Shown: piece after piece, positions 17,463 through 24,847 of the stretch
How the letters are laid out: each line of letters starts with the position of its first letter
Position numbering within the stretch: position 1 is the first letter of the stretch
Source of the DNA: Hymenobacter mellowenesis
GTDB lineage: Bacteria > Bacteroidota > Bacteroidia > Cytophagales > Hymenobacteraceae
Length of the DNA: 64,000 nucleotides
Direction: 5' to 3'
NCBI RefSeq assembly: GCF_030581005.1
Contig: NZ_JAUQSX010000010.1
Coordinates: 186,001-250,000, forward strand
Position numbers and translations under genes: made by a program
The notes under the pieces: generated by a model
Databases searched by the model: none
What the model was told of the DNA's origin: nothing
What the model saw: the letters and a program-made list of their open reading frames with translations, nothing else

Positions 17463-17891
17463 ATGAACAGCGGTTGGACTGCCATGTCCACTCCCGAATT
17501 TTCCCGCCCCGACGCCGCCCTGCTAGCCCTGCGCCCCCTTGTGCCTATCGAAACAACCGACGCCGAGGGCACTGTCGGCGCCTTTCTGCACACCACGCTA
17601 CGGCCCGTGCTCAAGCTGCAAAACGACCTGTTGCTGGCCGTAGTGGCCGATTTTGTGCGCGACCACCACATCGCCCTGCGCCCCACCGACCAGCACCACC
17701 AGCTCGCCGAGCTGCTCGGCCGCAACACCAAGCTGCGCTACACCGTGGTGGGCCTGATAACCGGCCAGTTCACCACCGAAGAGTACGCCTTCTACCGCCC
17801 GCACCGCGCCGAGCTGAACCGTCGCCTGCTGGAAATGACCCTGCGTCGCGTGCTCGACCAAGCCGACGCCGTGGTGGCTCTGGCGGCTTGA
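17463..17891 (+). CDS. Conserved hypothetical protein
   Basis: A 142 aa acidic-to-neutral, mostly helical protein with no signal peptide or membrane segment. Visible features are LRPVLKLQNDLLLAVV, a polar His-rich segment DQHHQLAEL and TTEEYAFYRPHRAELNRRLLEM near the C-terminus. I do not recognise a characterised family. The start could also be the second Met at 17484. It follows the methyltransferase by 46 nt and may be co-transcribed. A family A palindrome follows it. Confidence 0.6.
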   Translation: MNSGWTAMSTPEFSRPDAALLALRPLVPIETTDAEGTVGAFLHTTLRPVLKLQNDLLLAVVADFVRDHHIALRPTDQHHQLAELLGRNTKLRYTVVGLITGQFTTEEYAFYRPHRAELNRRLLEMTLRRVLDQADAVVALAA

Positions 17892-17906
17892 GCAGCCTAA
17901 TAAATT

Positions 17907-18004
17907 AGAACGTCATGCTGAGCTTGTCGAAGCATCTCTACCGCAACAGTAATTTGGTTTACTTGAGCGGTAGAGATGCTTCGACAAGCTCAGCATGACG
18001 TTCT
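17907..18004. repeat. Family A intergenic palindrome, copy 3
   Basis: Perfect 38-nt arms (variant GCTGAGCTTGTCGAAGC) with a 22-nt loop, followed by a T run on the plus strand. It sits between convergent gene ends, so it can double as a terminator. Confidence 0.92.
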
Positions 18005-18021
18005 TTTTTTAACAACGAACC

Positions 18022-18798
18022 TTAGTCGTACTGCGAATCGCGCAGCTGCACGGGCTTGCTCTTCGATTTCTTGCGCAGGCGCAGGTTCAGCAACTCTACT
18101 ATCAGCGAGAAGGCCATGGCGAAGTAGAGGTAGCCTTTCTCAATTTCCTTGTGGGCGGCCTCCATCACCAACATGAAGCCAATCATGATGAGAAAAGACA
18201 GCGCCAGCATTTTGATGGTGGGGTTGTTGTTTACAAAATTGGCCACCACTCCACTGAAGCTCAGCATGATGCCCATGGCGCATATCACGGCCGCAATCAT
18301 CACCAGCACGTTATCCACGAGGCCCACGGCAGTGAGAATGGAGTCGAAGCTGAACACGATGTCGATAACCACAATCTGGGCGATGATGCTCATCATCGAG
18401 GCATTGCCGCCCTTGCCCACTTCTTCTTCTTCCTCTCCTTGCAGCTTGGTATGAATCTCGGTGGTGCTCTTGTACATCAGAAACAGGCCGCCGGCCAGCA
18501 GAATCAGGTCGCGCCCGGTCACGCCAAACGGCTGGTCGAGCCACGGAAAATCGGGCAGATTGAACAGCGGATTGCGCAGGCTCACAATCCAGGAAATGCT
18601 CAGCAGCAGCCCGATGCGGAACAGCAGCGCCAGCAGCAGGCCAATGGTGCGGCCCCGCGCCTGCTGCTCCTTGGGCAGCCGGTTCACGACAATGGAAATG
18701 AAAATGATGTTGTCGATGCCCAGCACGATTTCCATAAACGTGAGGGTCAGCAAACTAACCCAGGTAGCCGGGTGGGTAAAGGCCGAAAAATCGTACAC
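18022..18798 (-). CDS. TerC family integral membrane protein
   Basis: A 258 aa membrane protein with about seven hydrophobic segments. The family hallmarks are FMEIVLGIDNIIFIS near the N-terminus and IDIVFSFDSILTAVG in the middle; both carry the acidic residues conserved across TerC/Alx/MeeY transporters. A charged cytoplasmic loop (LQGEEEEEVGKGG) separates the two halves. Family members export manganese or calcium or load metal onto secreted proteins. The predicted start is GTG. The gene stands between two palindromes (17907-18004 and 18841-18940), which suggests it is transcribed alone. Confidence 0.9.
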   Translation of the reverse strand: MYDFSAFTHPATWVSLLTLTFMEIVLGIDNIIFISIVVNRLPKEQQARGRTIGLLLALLFRIGLLLSISWIVSLRNPLFNLPDFPWLDQPFGVTGRDLILLAGGLFLMYKSTTEIHTKLQGEEEEEVGKGGNASMMSIIAQIVVIDIVFSFDSILTAVGLVDNVLVMIAAVICAMGIMLSFSGVVANFVNNNPTIKMLALSFLIMIGFMLVMEAAHKEIEKGYLYFAMAFSLIVELLNLRLRKKSKSKPVQLRDSQYD

Positions 18799-18840
18799 TT
18801 ATTTTAAATGAAGAATGAGGAATAAATGGAAAGCGTGCTT

Positions 18841-18940
18841 GTCATGCTGAGCACAGCGAAGGACCTTATCGCGCCGGCGCCGATGACATTACAGCATCTG
18901 TGGTCAGCGTGATAAGGTCCTTCGCTGTGCTCAGCACGAC
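18841..18940. repeat. Family A-related palindrome, copy 4 (variant core)
   Basis: Arms of 30 nt: GTCATGCTGAGCACAGCGAA then GGACCTTATC on the left, matched on the right apart from one mismatch (GTGCTCAGCACGAC). The GAAGCATCTC core of the family is replaced by AAGGACCTTATC. It lies between the TerC start and the yajQ 3' end. Confidence 0.88.
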
Positions 18941-18961
18941 AGAGCGGCGGCCAACCGGCAA

Positions 18962-19453
18962 TTAGGATTTCATGTTCACGAACTGCAGCGGCAGGCCGAT
19001 ATCGGCCTTGCGCAGCACCGCGATGGCGGCCTGCAGGTCGTCGATTTTCTTGGCCGACACGCGCACCTGGTCGTCCTGCATCTGGGCCTCCACCTTTACC
19101 TTGGCATCTTTGATGGCCTTGATGATTTTGCGGCCGAACTCCTTATCGACGCCGGCGCGCACCTTGATGGTTTTCTTGATAAGCTGGCCACTAGGCTGCT
19201 CGTCGGCCGTGAAATCGAGGCTGGTGCCGTCGATGCCCTGTTTTACCACGCGGCCGAGCAGGATGTCTTCCAGCGCCTTGATGCGCATGGAGTTTTCCGA
19301 CGACAGCAGGATGGTGTTTTCCTTTTTGTTGAGTTCGATGCCGCCCTTGGTGTCGCGCAGGTCGTAGCGGGTCTGGAGTTCTTTCTGGGCCGTGTTCACC
19401 GCGTTTTCCAGGGTTTGCGGGTCCACTTTGCTCACGATGTCGAAGGAGGCCAT
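18962..19453 (-). CDS. YajQ family nucleotide-binding protein
   Basis: A 163 aa protein matching the YajQ/DUF520 family along its whole length: MASFDIVSKVDPQTLENAVN at the start, LRDTKGGIELNK, LLGRVVKQGID and QVRVSAKKIDDLQAAIA. Two alpha/beta modules resembling RNA-binding folds are expected. Xanthomonas and Pseudomonas members bind cyclic di-GMP and act on transcription; others bind nucleotides or RNA. ATG 19453 was chosen because it gives the conserved N-terminus; upstream frame residues are not conserved-looking. Confidence 0.92.
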   Translation of the reverse strand: MASFDIVSKVDPQTLENAVNTAQKELQTRYDLRDTKGGIELNKKENTILLSSENSMRIKALEDILLGRVVKQGIDGTSLDFTADEQPSGQLIKKTIKVRAGVDKEFGRKIIKAIKDAKVKVEAQMQDDQVRVSAKKIDDLQAAIAVLRKADIGLPLQFVNMKS

Positions 19454-19557
19454 AGCGGGAAGAGAAGTAGTTTTGGAACAAGAAACCGGCCGTAGCCGGG
19501 GCGTAAAGGTAACGCGGCGCACCGGCCGGGGTTGCGCCTCATCTTCATTCTTTCCTC

Positions 19558-20019
19558 ATGAGCTCCGTTCCCACCGTTCGTCCGCCGCGCACGCCCGCCG
19601 AGTGGGCCGCCTACTACCACCTGCGCTACGCCGTGTTGCGCCAGCCCTGGCAGCAGCCCCCCGGCTCCGAGCGCGTACCGGCCGACGACGAGCCCGGCAC
19701 CATCCACGCGCTGCTTTTGGCCAATGAAGCTACCGAAACGCCCGTAGCCCTGGCCGTAGGCATGTTGCAGCCCACCGGCGACAGGCAGGGCCAGGTGCGC
19801 TTCATGGCTGTGGCGCCGGAGGCGGCGGGCACTGGCTTGGGCCGCGTGGTGGTGGCGTATCTGGAAGCGCAGGCCCGGGCGGCGGGAATCACCGAAATCG
19901 TGCTGCACTCGCGCGAGGCAGCCGTACGCTTCTACGAAAAGCTGGGCTATGCCGTAGTGGAGCCATCGCATCTGCTGTTCGGCGAAATCCAGCATTTTCT
20001 GATGCGGAAGCAGTTGTAG
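19558..20019 (+). CDS. GNAT family N-acetyltransferase
   Basis: A 153 aa GNAT protein. Motif A, which binds acetyl-CoA, is RFMAVAPEAAGTGLGRVVVAYLE; the following EIVLHSREAAVRFYEKLGY is the standard beta5-alpha4 region. The layout (N-terminal RYAVLRQPW, then a mobile loop) is close to the ElaA/YjcF type of small acetyltransferases. The substrate is unknown. It is divergent from yajQ, sharing a roughly 100-nt upstream region. Confidence 0.87.
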   Translation: MSSVPTVRPPRTPAEWAAYYHLRYAVLRQPWQQPPGSERVPADDEPGTIHALLLANEATETPVALAVGMLQPTGDRQGQVRFMAVAPEAAGTGLGRVVVAYLEAQARAAGITEIVLHSREAAVRFYEKLGYAVVEPSHLLFGEIQHFLMRKQL

Positions 20020-20140
20020 GCCGATGCGGCAACGTAGCTGGCTGGTCGTGCGTCACCAAAAAGAGTGACCCACTTGAGTTCCGTCAATGCCCGGCATTTT
20101 TCACCAAACTTGCTGCCCGAAACCGCTTCACGTCCTTCCC

Positions 20141-20623
20141 ATGTCCGAATCCCACCCGCCCCGCCCCGTGCCCGAGTTGGCTGCCATGGTGGCCGCCTAC
20201 AACCAGATGAACCACTACGGCCGCGCCAACGGCATGGCCCTCACTGTGCCCGAGCCCGGCCGCGCCGAATATCGCATGACCGTGCGCGAGGAGCACCTCT
20301 CCTCCCCCAACACCTGCCACGGTGGCGTACTGGCCGGCCTGATGGACGCAGCGCTGGGCGCGGCGGCCCTCACCCTAGCCTTTACTAAGGGCGAATTTGT
20401 TTCCACTGTCGAGTTCAAGATGAACTACTTACACGCCGTGCACCTGTACGATGCACTGGTGGCCCGCGGTGTGGTCGACCACGCCGGCAACTCGCTGGTG
20501 GTGAGCAGCTGCGTTATCTACCGCGTGCAGGAAGGCCAGGAAGATGTGGCCGTAGCGCGCGGCATGGGCACCTTCAACCGCTACCCGGCCAACAAGCGCG
20601 ACTTCGCGAAGCTGGTGATGTAA
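20141..20623 (+). CDS. PaaI family hotdog-fold thioesterase
   Basis: A 160 aa hotdog-fold protein. NTCHGGVLAGLMDAALGAAAL is the signature helix region of the PaaI/DUF4442 group, with the conserved HGG; VEFKMNYLHAV and GTFNRYP follow. Such enzymes hydrolyse acyl-CoA or phenylacetyl-CoA thioesters. ATG 20141 is preferred; a longer frame start at 20087 adds 18 unlikely residues. It ends next to the family B composite repeat. Confidence 0.85.
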   Translation: MSESHPPRPVPELAAMVAAYNQMNHYGRANGMALTVPEPGRAEYRMTVREEHLSSPNTCHGGVLAGLMDAALGAAALTLAFTKGEFVSTVEFKMNYLHAVHLYDALVARGVVDHAGNSLVVSSCVIYRVQEGQEDVAVARGMGTFNRYPANKRDFAKLVM

Positions 20624-20636
20624 TTGAAGCCGCCCG

Positions 20637-20812
20637 TCATTGCGAGTAGAGCGCAGCGCAACAATCCATCCGTCAAAACCAGATACGTCCTTTTATCAGA
20701 CAGCCTTTATTGGAAAGCAAAAGCCCCGGCACTGCGCAGTGTCGGGGCTTTTTCACATTAGAAGGCTGGTCGCTGAGAACAGGACGGATTGCTTCGCTCC
20801 GCTCGCAATGAC
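20637..20812. repeat. Family B composite palindromic element, copy 1
   Basis: Outer inverted arms GTCATTGCGAG ... CTCGCAATGAC with AATCCRTC / GACGGATT inner parts, enclosing a conserved interior (TCAAAACCAGA, AGCCCCGGCACTG hairpin, GGTCGCTGAGAACAGGACGG). A second copy is at 62935-63124 with the same interior. It lies between convergent genes. Confidence 0.88.
20719..20752. terminator. Hairpin inside family B element
   Basis: AAAAGCCCCG ... CGGGGCTTTT stem with A/T runs on both sides, between the convergent thioesterase and NYN genes; likely a bidirectional terminator carried by the repeat. Confidence 0.8.
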
Positions 20813-20842
20813 AGGCGACGCTGTGCCATGACAACCGAATTC

Positions 20843-21850
20843 CTACAGCTCGGCTGAGGCGTGCATGCTTACGGGCTCGTACTCGTCGTCGCCGTCAGCC
20901 ATTTGCGGGGCGGGCACTTTGCGCACATTGCGGGCGCAGTCCTCATCGCGGTGGTTGCGGCCCACCGTGAATTCCACCCAGTCGCCTTCGCGTAGGTCGT
21001 TGAAGTCGCCCTCGGTCAGGTCGGCGTAGCTGAAGAACAGGTTGTTCGGGGGCATTACCACGAAGCCGAAGCCATTTTTCAGGTTTTTGATGGTGCTCAT
21101 GCCAAGCGTGCCCACGGGGCCGGCGGCGGTGGGGCCGGTGGGGCGGGCCAGCTTGGGCGCGGCAGCCGTGCTGGGCGCGAAGGCGGCGGGCTCGGCCTGG
21201 TTCACAAACAGGGCTTCCACTACTTCGTCCTGCTGCTGCAGGCCGCGGTCGATGACGTCGTGCATGGCCACCGGGTAGGTCACCTGCTCCAGCAACTGCT
21301 GTGAGGCGCGCGTGACGCGGGTTTCGCCCTTGAAGTCTTCGTATTTGAAGTCCCAGTTCAGCAGCATCACGCGGGTGCCCACGGTGTTGAGCTTGCGGAT
21401 GAGGGGCACGTAGTCGGAGTCGCCGGCGATGAGCACGACCACGTCGAGGGTTTTGTGCAGGGCCAGCTCGAGGGCTTCGAGGCTGAGCCACACGTCGATG
21501 CCTTTTTCTTGGAGGCGGCCGTCGCGGGTTTTGAGGGCCATGTAGTGCGTTTGCACGCCCAGGTTCATAAGAATATCGTCGAGCAGGCGGTCGTGGAACA
21601 GGCGGTCCTTGTCGCGGGCTTCGGTGGCGGAGAGACGGCCGCGGAAAAAGTGGGCGTCGGTGATTTGTGCCAGGCGCACGTCCACGTCCTCTTCTTCGGC
21701 TACTTGGTGGCGGATGTATTCGTGCAGTCCTTCGAGGCTAATACGGGCCTTGCGTTCGTGCTGGAAATAATAATAGTCGCTGATTTTTAGAAAATAGTTG
21801 CCGTCATAGAAGACACCAACCCGAATCAAAGGGCTGTTCATCTGGTTCAT
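20843..21850 (-). CDS. NYN domain protein with C-terminal cold-shock-like domain
   Basis: A 335 aa two-domain protein. Residues ~8-195 form an NYN/LabA-like PIN-fold ribonuclease: VGVFYDGNYF, KGIDVWLSLEALEL, and VVVLIAGDSDYVPLIRKL supply the conserved acidic residues. An Ala/Pro linker leads to a C-terminal domain (about 255-315) that reads like a cold-shock OB fold: IKNLKNGFGFV, NNLFFSYADL, DLREGDWVEFTVG, CARNVRKV. The combination suggests an RNA-binding ribonuclease. A second Met 3 codons in is an alternative start. It is monocistronic, with palindromic repeats on its 3' side. Confidence 0.87.
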   Translation of the reverse strand: MNQMNSPLIRVGVFYDGNYFLKISDYYYFQHERKARISLEGLHEYIRHQVAEEEDVDVRLAQITDAHFFRGRLSATEARDKDRLFHDRLLDDILMNLGVQTHYMALKTRDGRLQEKGIDVWLSLEALELALHKTLDVVVLIAGDSDYVPLIRKLNTVGTRVMLLNWDFKYEDFKGETRVTRASQQLLEQVTYPVAMHDVIDRGLQQQDEVVEALFVNQAEPAAFAPSTAAAPKLARPTGPTAAGPVGTLGMSTIKNLKNGFGFVVMPPNNLFFSYADLTEGDFNDLREGDWVEFTVGRNHRDEDCARNVRKVPAPQMADGDDEYEPVSMHASAEL

Positions 21851-22253
21851 GATTATGGAATGGGGTAAGGTTAGAAAAAGTGTTTCGTTGAGTGGGACAA
21901 GGTGTTAGGAATGAAGCAGAAAGGCCATTGATACCACGGCGCCGAAGCCCCATCGTACCGTGTGCCAGCCAGAATAGTAGTAGTGAGAAGCGGGGCCGAA
22001 CCTATTACAGTGGCCGGCGGCTAAAAAAGGCTAAATTAATTGTATCGTAAAGGAATTGACAAGTGGACGTAGTCGACTGAAAACGCTGGATAGTAGCACG
22101 TCTCAGATTGAATACGGCCGTAATTTGTCGGCATATCTGCTGCGAAGCTAATGGTCTTGGCCGACTTATGCAACAGTAAGTGAATTAGGACGAAACCGCG
22201 CCCCGCCTTCGCCGGGGACGAAACCTGGACCAGCCACCGGTTTTGCCCGGTGC
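21851..22253. other. Intergenic stretch with no recognised gene
   Basis: About 400 nt between the NYN gene start and the YdjM-like gene end. It is AT-richer than the flanks and has no supported ORF; minus-strand frames that reach into it look like read-through of the neighbouring frame. No tRNA, clear promoter or repeat was found here. It may hold a decayed gene. Confidence 0.5.
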
Positions 22254-22994
22254 TCAGAACCCCATCCGGCCCACCACCAGGCCCAGCACCAGCAGCCCGT
22301 AGCCGGTGCAAATGGCCACCTCCAGCATGTTGCCGGAGGGCGAGCCCGTGCTGATGAGCGGTAGCTTGAACGAACGGTCCCAAAGGGGTAAAAACCACCG
22401 TACGCCCGCTTTCGTGAGGGAATCGGCGATGAGATGGGAAACGTAGCCGGTGCCGGCAAACAGCGCCACACCGCGCCAGCCGAGGTGCTGGTCGGCCAGG
22501 TGGCCGATGTAGGTCCAGAGGGCCGTGGCCCAGATGGTATGCGTCCAGGAACGGTGCGAAGTGAAGGGCGCCAGCGCCACAAACGTTCCCAGCAAACTCA
22601 GCCACAATTGTTCGGTATAAAGGCCCGCCACCACCGTGCCCAGCCCGGTGAAAAGCAGCGCCAGCCGCCGCGCCGAGCCGCCCTGCATGCCCACGCCAAT
22701 GAGCCCAAAAGCCAGCGCTACCGTGTAGTAGAGGCGCTGCTCAGAACCGATGCCCAGCTGGAAATACGCGTAGGACGCAATGGCCAGCGCGCCGGCGGCA
22801 AAGGCCCAGCGCACGTAGTTCTGGGTGAAGCCGAGGCGCTTGCTGAGGCGGCTTTCGGGGTGGTCGAGGTCGGGGGCGAGGCTGGAGAAGCCGGCCAGCG
22901 CAATGCCGGCCAGCGAGAACGGAATGCCCGGGGCCAGCCCGGCCACGGCCACGCCGGTGATGAGGCCAATGGCCAGGTGGGAAGAGCCGCGCAT
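22254..22994 (-). CDS. YdjM-like membrane-bound metal-dependent hydrolase
   Basis: A 246 aa polytopic membrane protein. The motif set of the YdjM/YfhO-type LexA-binding, membrane-bound metal-dependent hydrolases is visible: SSHLAIGLITG at the N-terminus, LAPDLDHPESRL (metal-binding DxDH) and SHRSWTHTIWA (HRxxTHT), then LIADSLTKAGV(R)WF. Six or more hydrophobic segments are present. Start 22994 was chosen because an in-frame extension upstream would be encoded entirely by the palindrome at 22998-23088. The substrate is unknown; proposed roles include membrane phospholipid or metal handling. Confidence 0.85.
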   Translation of the reverse strand: MRGSSHLAIGLITGVAVAGLAPGIPFSLAGIALAGFSSLAPDLDHPESRLSKRLGFTQNYVRWAFAAGALAIASYAYFQLGIGSEQRLYYTVALAFGLIGVGMQGGSARRLALLFTGLGTVVAGLYTEQLWLSLLGTFVALAPFTSHRSWTHTIWATALWTYIGHLADQHLGWRGVALFAGTGYVSHLIADSLTKAGVRWFLPLWDRSFKLPLISTGSPSGNMLEVAICTGYGLLVLGLVVGRMGF

Positions 22995-22997
22995 GGT

Positions 22998-23088
22998 TTT
23001 AGTTGTCAGTTGCTCGTTGTCGGTTGTCAGTTCGTTCAGTTGGGCCGTAACGGGCCTGACAACCGACAACGAGCAACTGACAACTAAA
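22998..23088. repeat. Perfect 33-nt-arm palindrome
   Basis: Left arm TTTAGTTGTCAGTTGCTCGT... and right arm ...ACGAGCAACTGACAACTAAA are exact complements, with a 25-nt loop. It is immediately upstream of the YdjM-like start codon and downstream of the MORN-like gene. The sequence is unrelated to family A, but the design is the same. Confidence 0.9.
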
Positions 23089-23127
23089 CAAGGCCACGAA
23101 ACTACAGCAAGGCGCATCATCCGGGCC

Positions 23128-24687
23128 TCAGCGGAAGTGAATGTTGCCCCTAGGCTTCCGAAAACGCAGCTGGATTCGGTTTCTCACCTCCTTTTTGCCG
23201 TGCCGGGTGACTTGCTTGCTCACTTCGACTACCCGCACCCCCACCAAGCGGTTCAGGTCGTTGCTGATGCGCTTGCCGGCTTCGTTCCAGCCCCGGCTAT
23301 ACGAGGCCAGCAAGCCTTTGCGGGTCACGGACTCGCACTGGCCGCTGGTATAGTACCGGCGCTCAAGTTGGCGGCCTCCCAACCGCCAACGAGTCACTTC
23401 CACCACCTGCCCTTTGGGCGAATACGTCCGGCTTACGAAGGGCGTTTCCACTACCCAGCGCCCGCCTGGCAAGGTTGTTTCGCGGTGCCGCATGGGCCGG
23501 ATGGCCGTACCGGTGGTATCGGCGCCCAGGCGCCAGCGGCCTGGGCTACGCCGTTTCTGCAGGCTCACGGGCGGCCCGTAGTGGCGCGCCGGCGGGTAAA
23601 AATCCGGCCCGCTGGCCGCCGCGCTGCCCCTGCGCCGGACGCGGCATTCGGCCGGCCGGGGCAGAGGCACCGGAGCCGGCACGGGGAAGGCCGATTGCGC
23701 CGGCCGGTTTGCTACGCCCACCACGTCGCCGTTGATGAGCGGGTGCTTTGGCCGGAAAGAGACGGGTTTAAATAACTCGGCGTAGGCCATGTCGGCGGTT
23801 GAGCCGTAGCTGAAGTGCCAGTACCGCTGCAACAGGTAGGGCCGCCGGCCCACGGGTTGCCACTCGTACCGCGGCCGGCTGTGCACCACACTGTCGGCGG
23901 GCAGAAGCGTATCCTGGCTTTGCTCGTGGCGCAGCCAGGCGGCCGGGTAGTACAGGGTGCTGAGGCGCCACTGGCCGCGGGCCGTGTACACCAGCCGGGC
24001 GCGTGGCTCGCCGTCGGCATCGTGTTCCGTGAAGGCGCCCACCAGCCGGCCCGCGGCCAACTGACCGGTCCAGTAGCGCGTCGGGTCGCGGCGAGGATAG
24101 GGGTTGTCATCAGATAGTCCCTGGCCTTGGTTCATAAACCAGTCGATGACGAGGCTCTGGGTGGTGTAGCTGCCACCCCAGTGCCGGAATGCGCCGTGCA
24201 GCCCCGGCGCCCGGCTGCTATCGAAGCGGGCCAGCAGGCGCGGGCTACCGTTTTTGGTGGTTGTCACTAGCGAATCGACCAGCTGCCCGCGCCGGAAGTT
24301 GCCGCGCTGAGCCACCCGGCCGTCGGGGTGGAAGACGACGAACGGGCCGTCGGGCTGGCCGGCGCGCATGGGCAGGCGGCGCGCCACGACGGGCGCTTGG
24401 CCGGCCCGGGCGGGGTAGTAGCGCGTCCAGGTGCTGTCGGCCTGGCCAGCGGTGAAGTGGCCCAGCTCCTCCAAGCTGCCATCGCGCCAGAAGCGCCGAA
24501 ACGGGCCCTGGGCCACGGTATCGGGGCGCGGGCCGCGCAGTTGCGCCTCATACACGGCCCGCCGCTGGGTATGGGCCGAATCGTAGTAGGTGACGAGGCG
24601 CAGCGGCCGGGTGGTTTGGGCCGGGGCCACGGCGGCCGCTCCGAGCACAAGCGCCAGCACCGCCGAAAAAGTGTAGGAAAAGCGCAT
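23128..24687 (-). CDS. Secreted MORN-like repeat protein
   Basis: A 519 aa protein with a signal peptide (MRFSYTFSAVLALVLGAAA, cleavage near APAQ). Residues ~50-170 contain MORN_2/YwqK-type repeats: FRRFWRDGSLEELGHF, FVVFHPDGRVAQRGNF, each with an aromatic-Gly pattern. The C-terminal third is basic and proline-rich, with later repeat-like text (RTYSPKGQVVEVTRW, ERRYYTSGQCESVTRKG). Databases name such proteins YwqK-family antitoxin, but nothing here supports a toxin-antitoxin role; a periplasmic or surface location is more likely. It is divergent from mfd. Confidence 0.7.
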   Translation of the reverse strand: MRFSYTFSAVLALVLGAAAVAPAQTTRPLRLVTYYDSAHTQRRAVYEAQLRGPRPDTVAQGPFRRFWRDGSLEELGHFTAGQADSTWTRYYPARAGQAPVVARRLPMRAGQPDGPFVVFHPDGRVAQRGNFRRGQLVDSLVTTTKNGSPRLLARFDSSRAPGLHGAFRHWGGSYTTQSLVIDWFMNQGQGLSDDNPYPRRDPTRYWTGQLAAGRLVGAFTEHDADGEPRARLVYTARGQWRLSTLYYPAAWLRHEQSQDTLLPADSVVHSRPRYEWQPVGRRPYLLQRYWHFSYGSTADMAYAELFKPVSFRPKHPLINGDVVGVANRPAQSAFPVPAPVPLPRPAECRVRRRGSAAASGPDFYPPARHYGPPVSLQKRRSPGRWRLGADTTGTAIRPMRHRETTLPGGRWVVETPFVSRTYSPKGQVVEVTRWRLGGRQLERRYYTSGQCESVTRKGLLASYSRGWNEAGKRISNDLNRLVGVRVVEVSKQVTRHGKKEVRNRIQLRFRKPRGNIHFR

Positions 24688-24847
24688 GTACTTTGTGGAG
24701 CGGCGGGGTGGCAGGATAGAATGCGAAGCTACAGCCCCGGCTGCGGCTCCGGAAACCTTCGCCCCCACTCCGGTGTATTTACCCCGCAGCCCGACCGGAA
24801 ATCCTTCCGGCCGGGCTATTCCATTTGCCCCTCTAGCCTGATTCTTT

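Noticed and set aside
22036..22605. Minus-strand frame running from the YdjM-like gene into the gap
   Set aside because: It overlaps the real gene in another frame and shows no protein features.
22995..23120. N-terminal extension of the YdjM-like protein
   Set aside because: The extra 42 residues would be coded by the 22998-23088 palindrome; the internal ATG gives the family N-terminus.
23128..24687. YwqK antitoxin function for the MORN-like protein
   Set aside because: It has a signal peptide and no toxin gene beside it; the name is only inherited from the repeat type.
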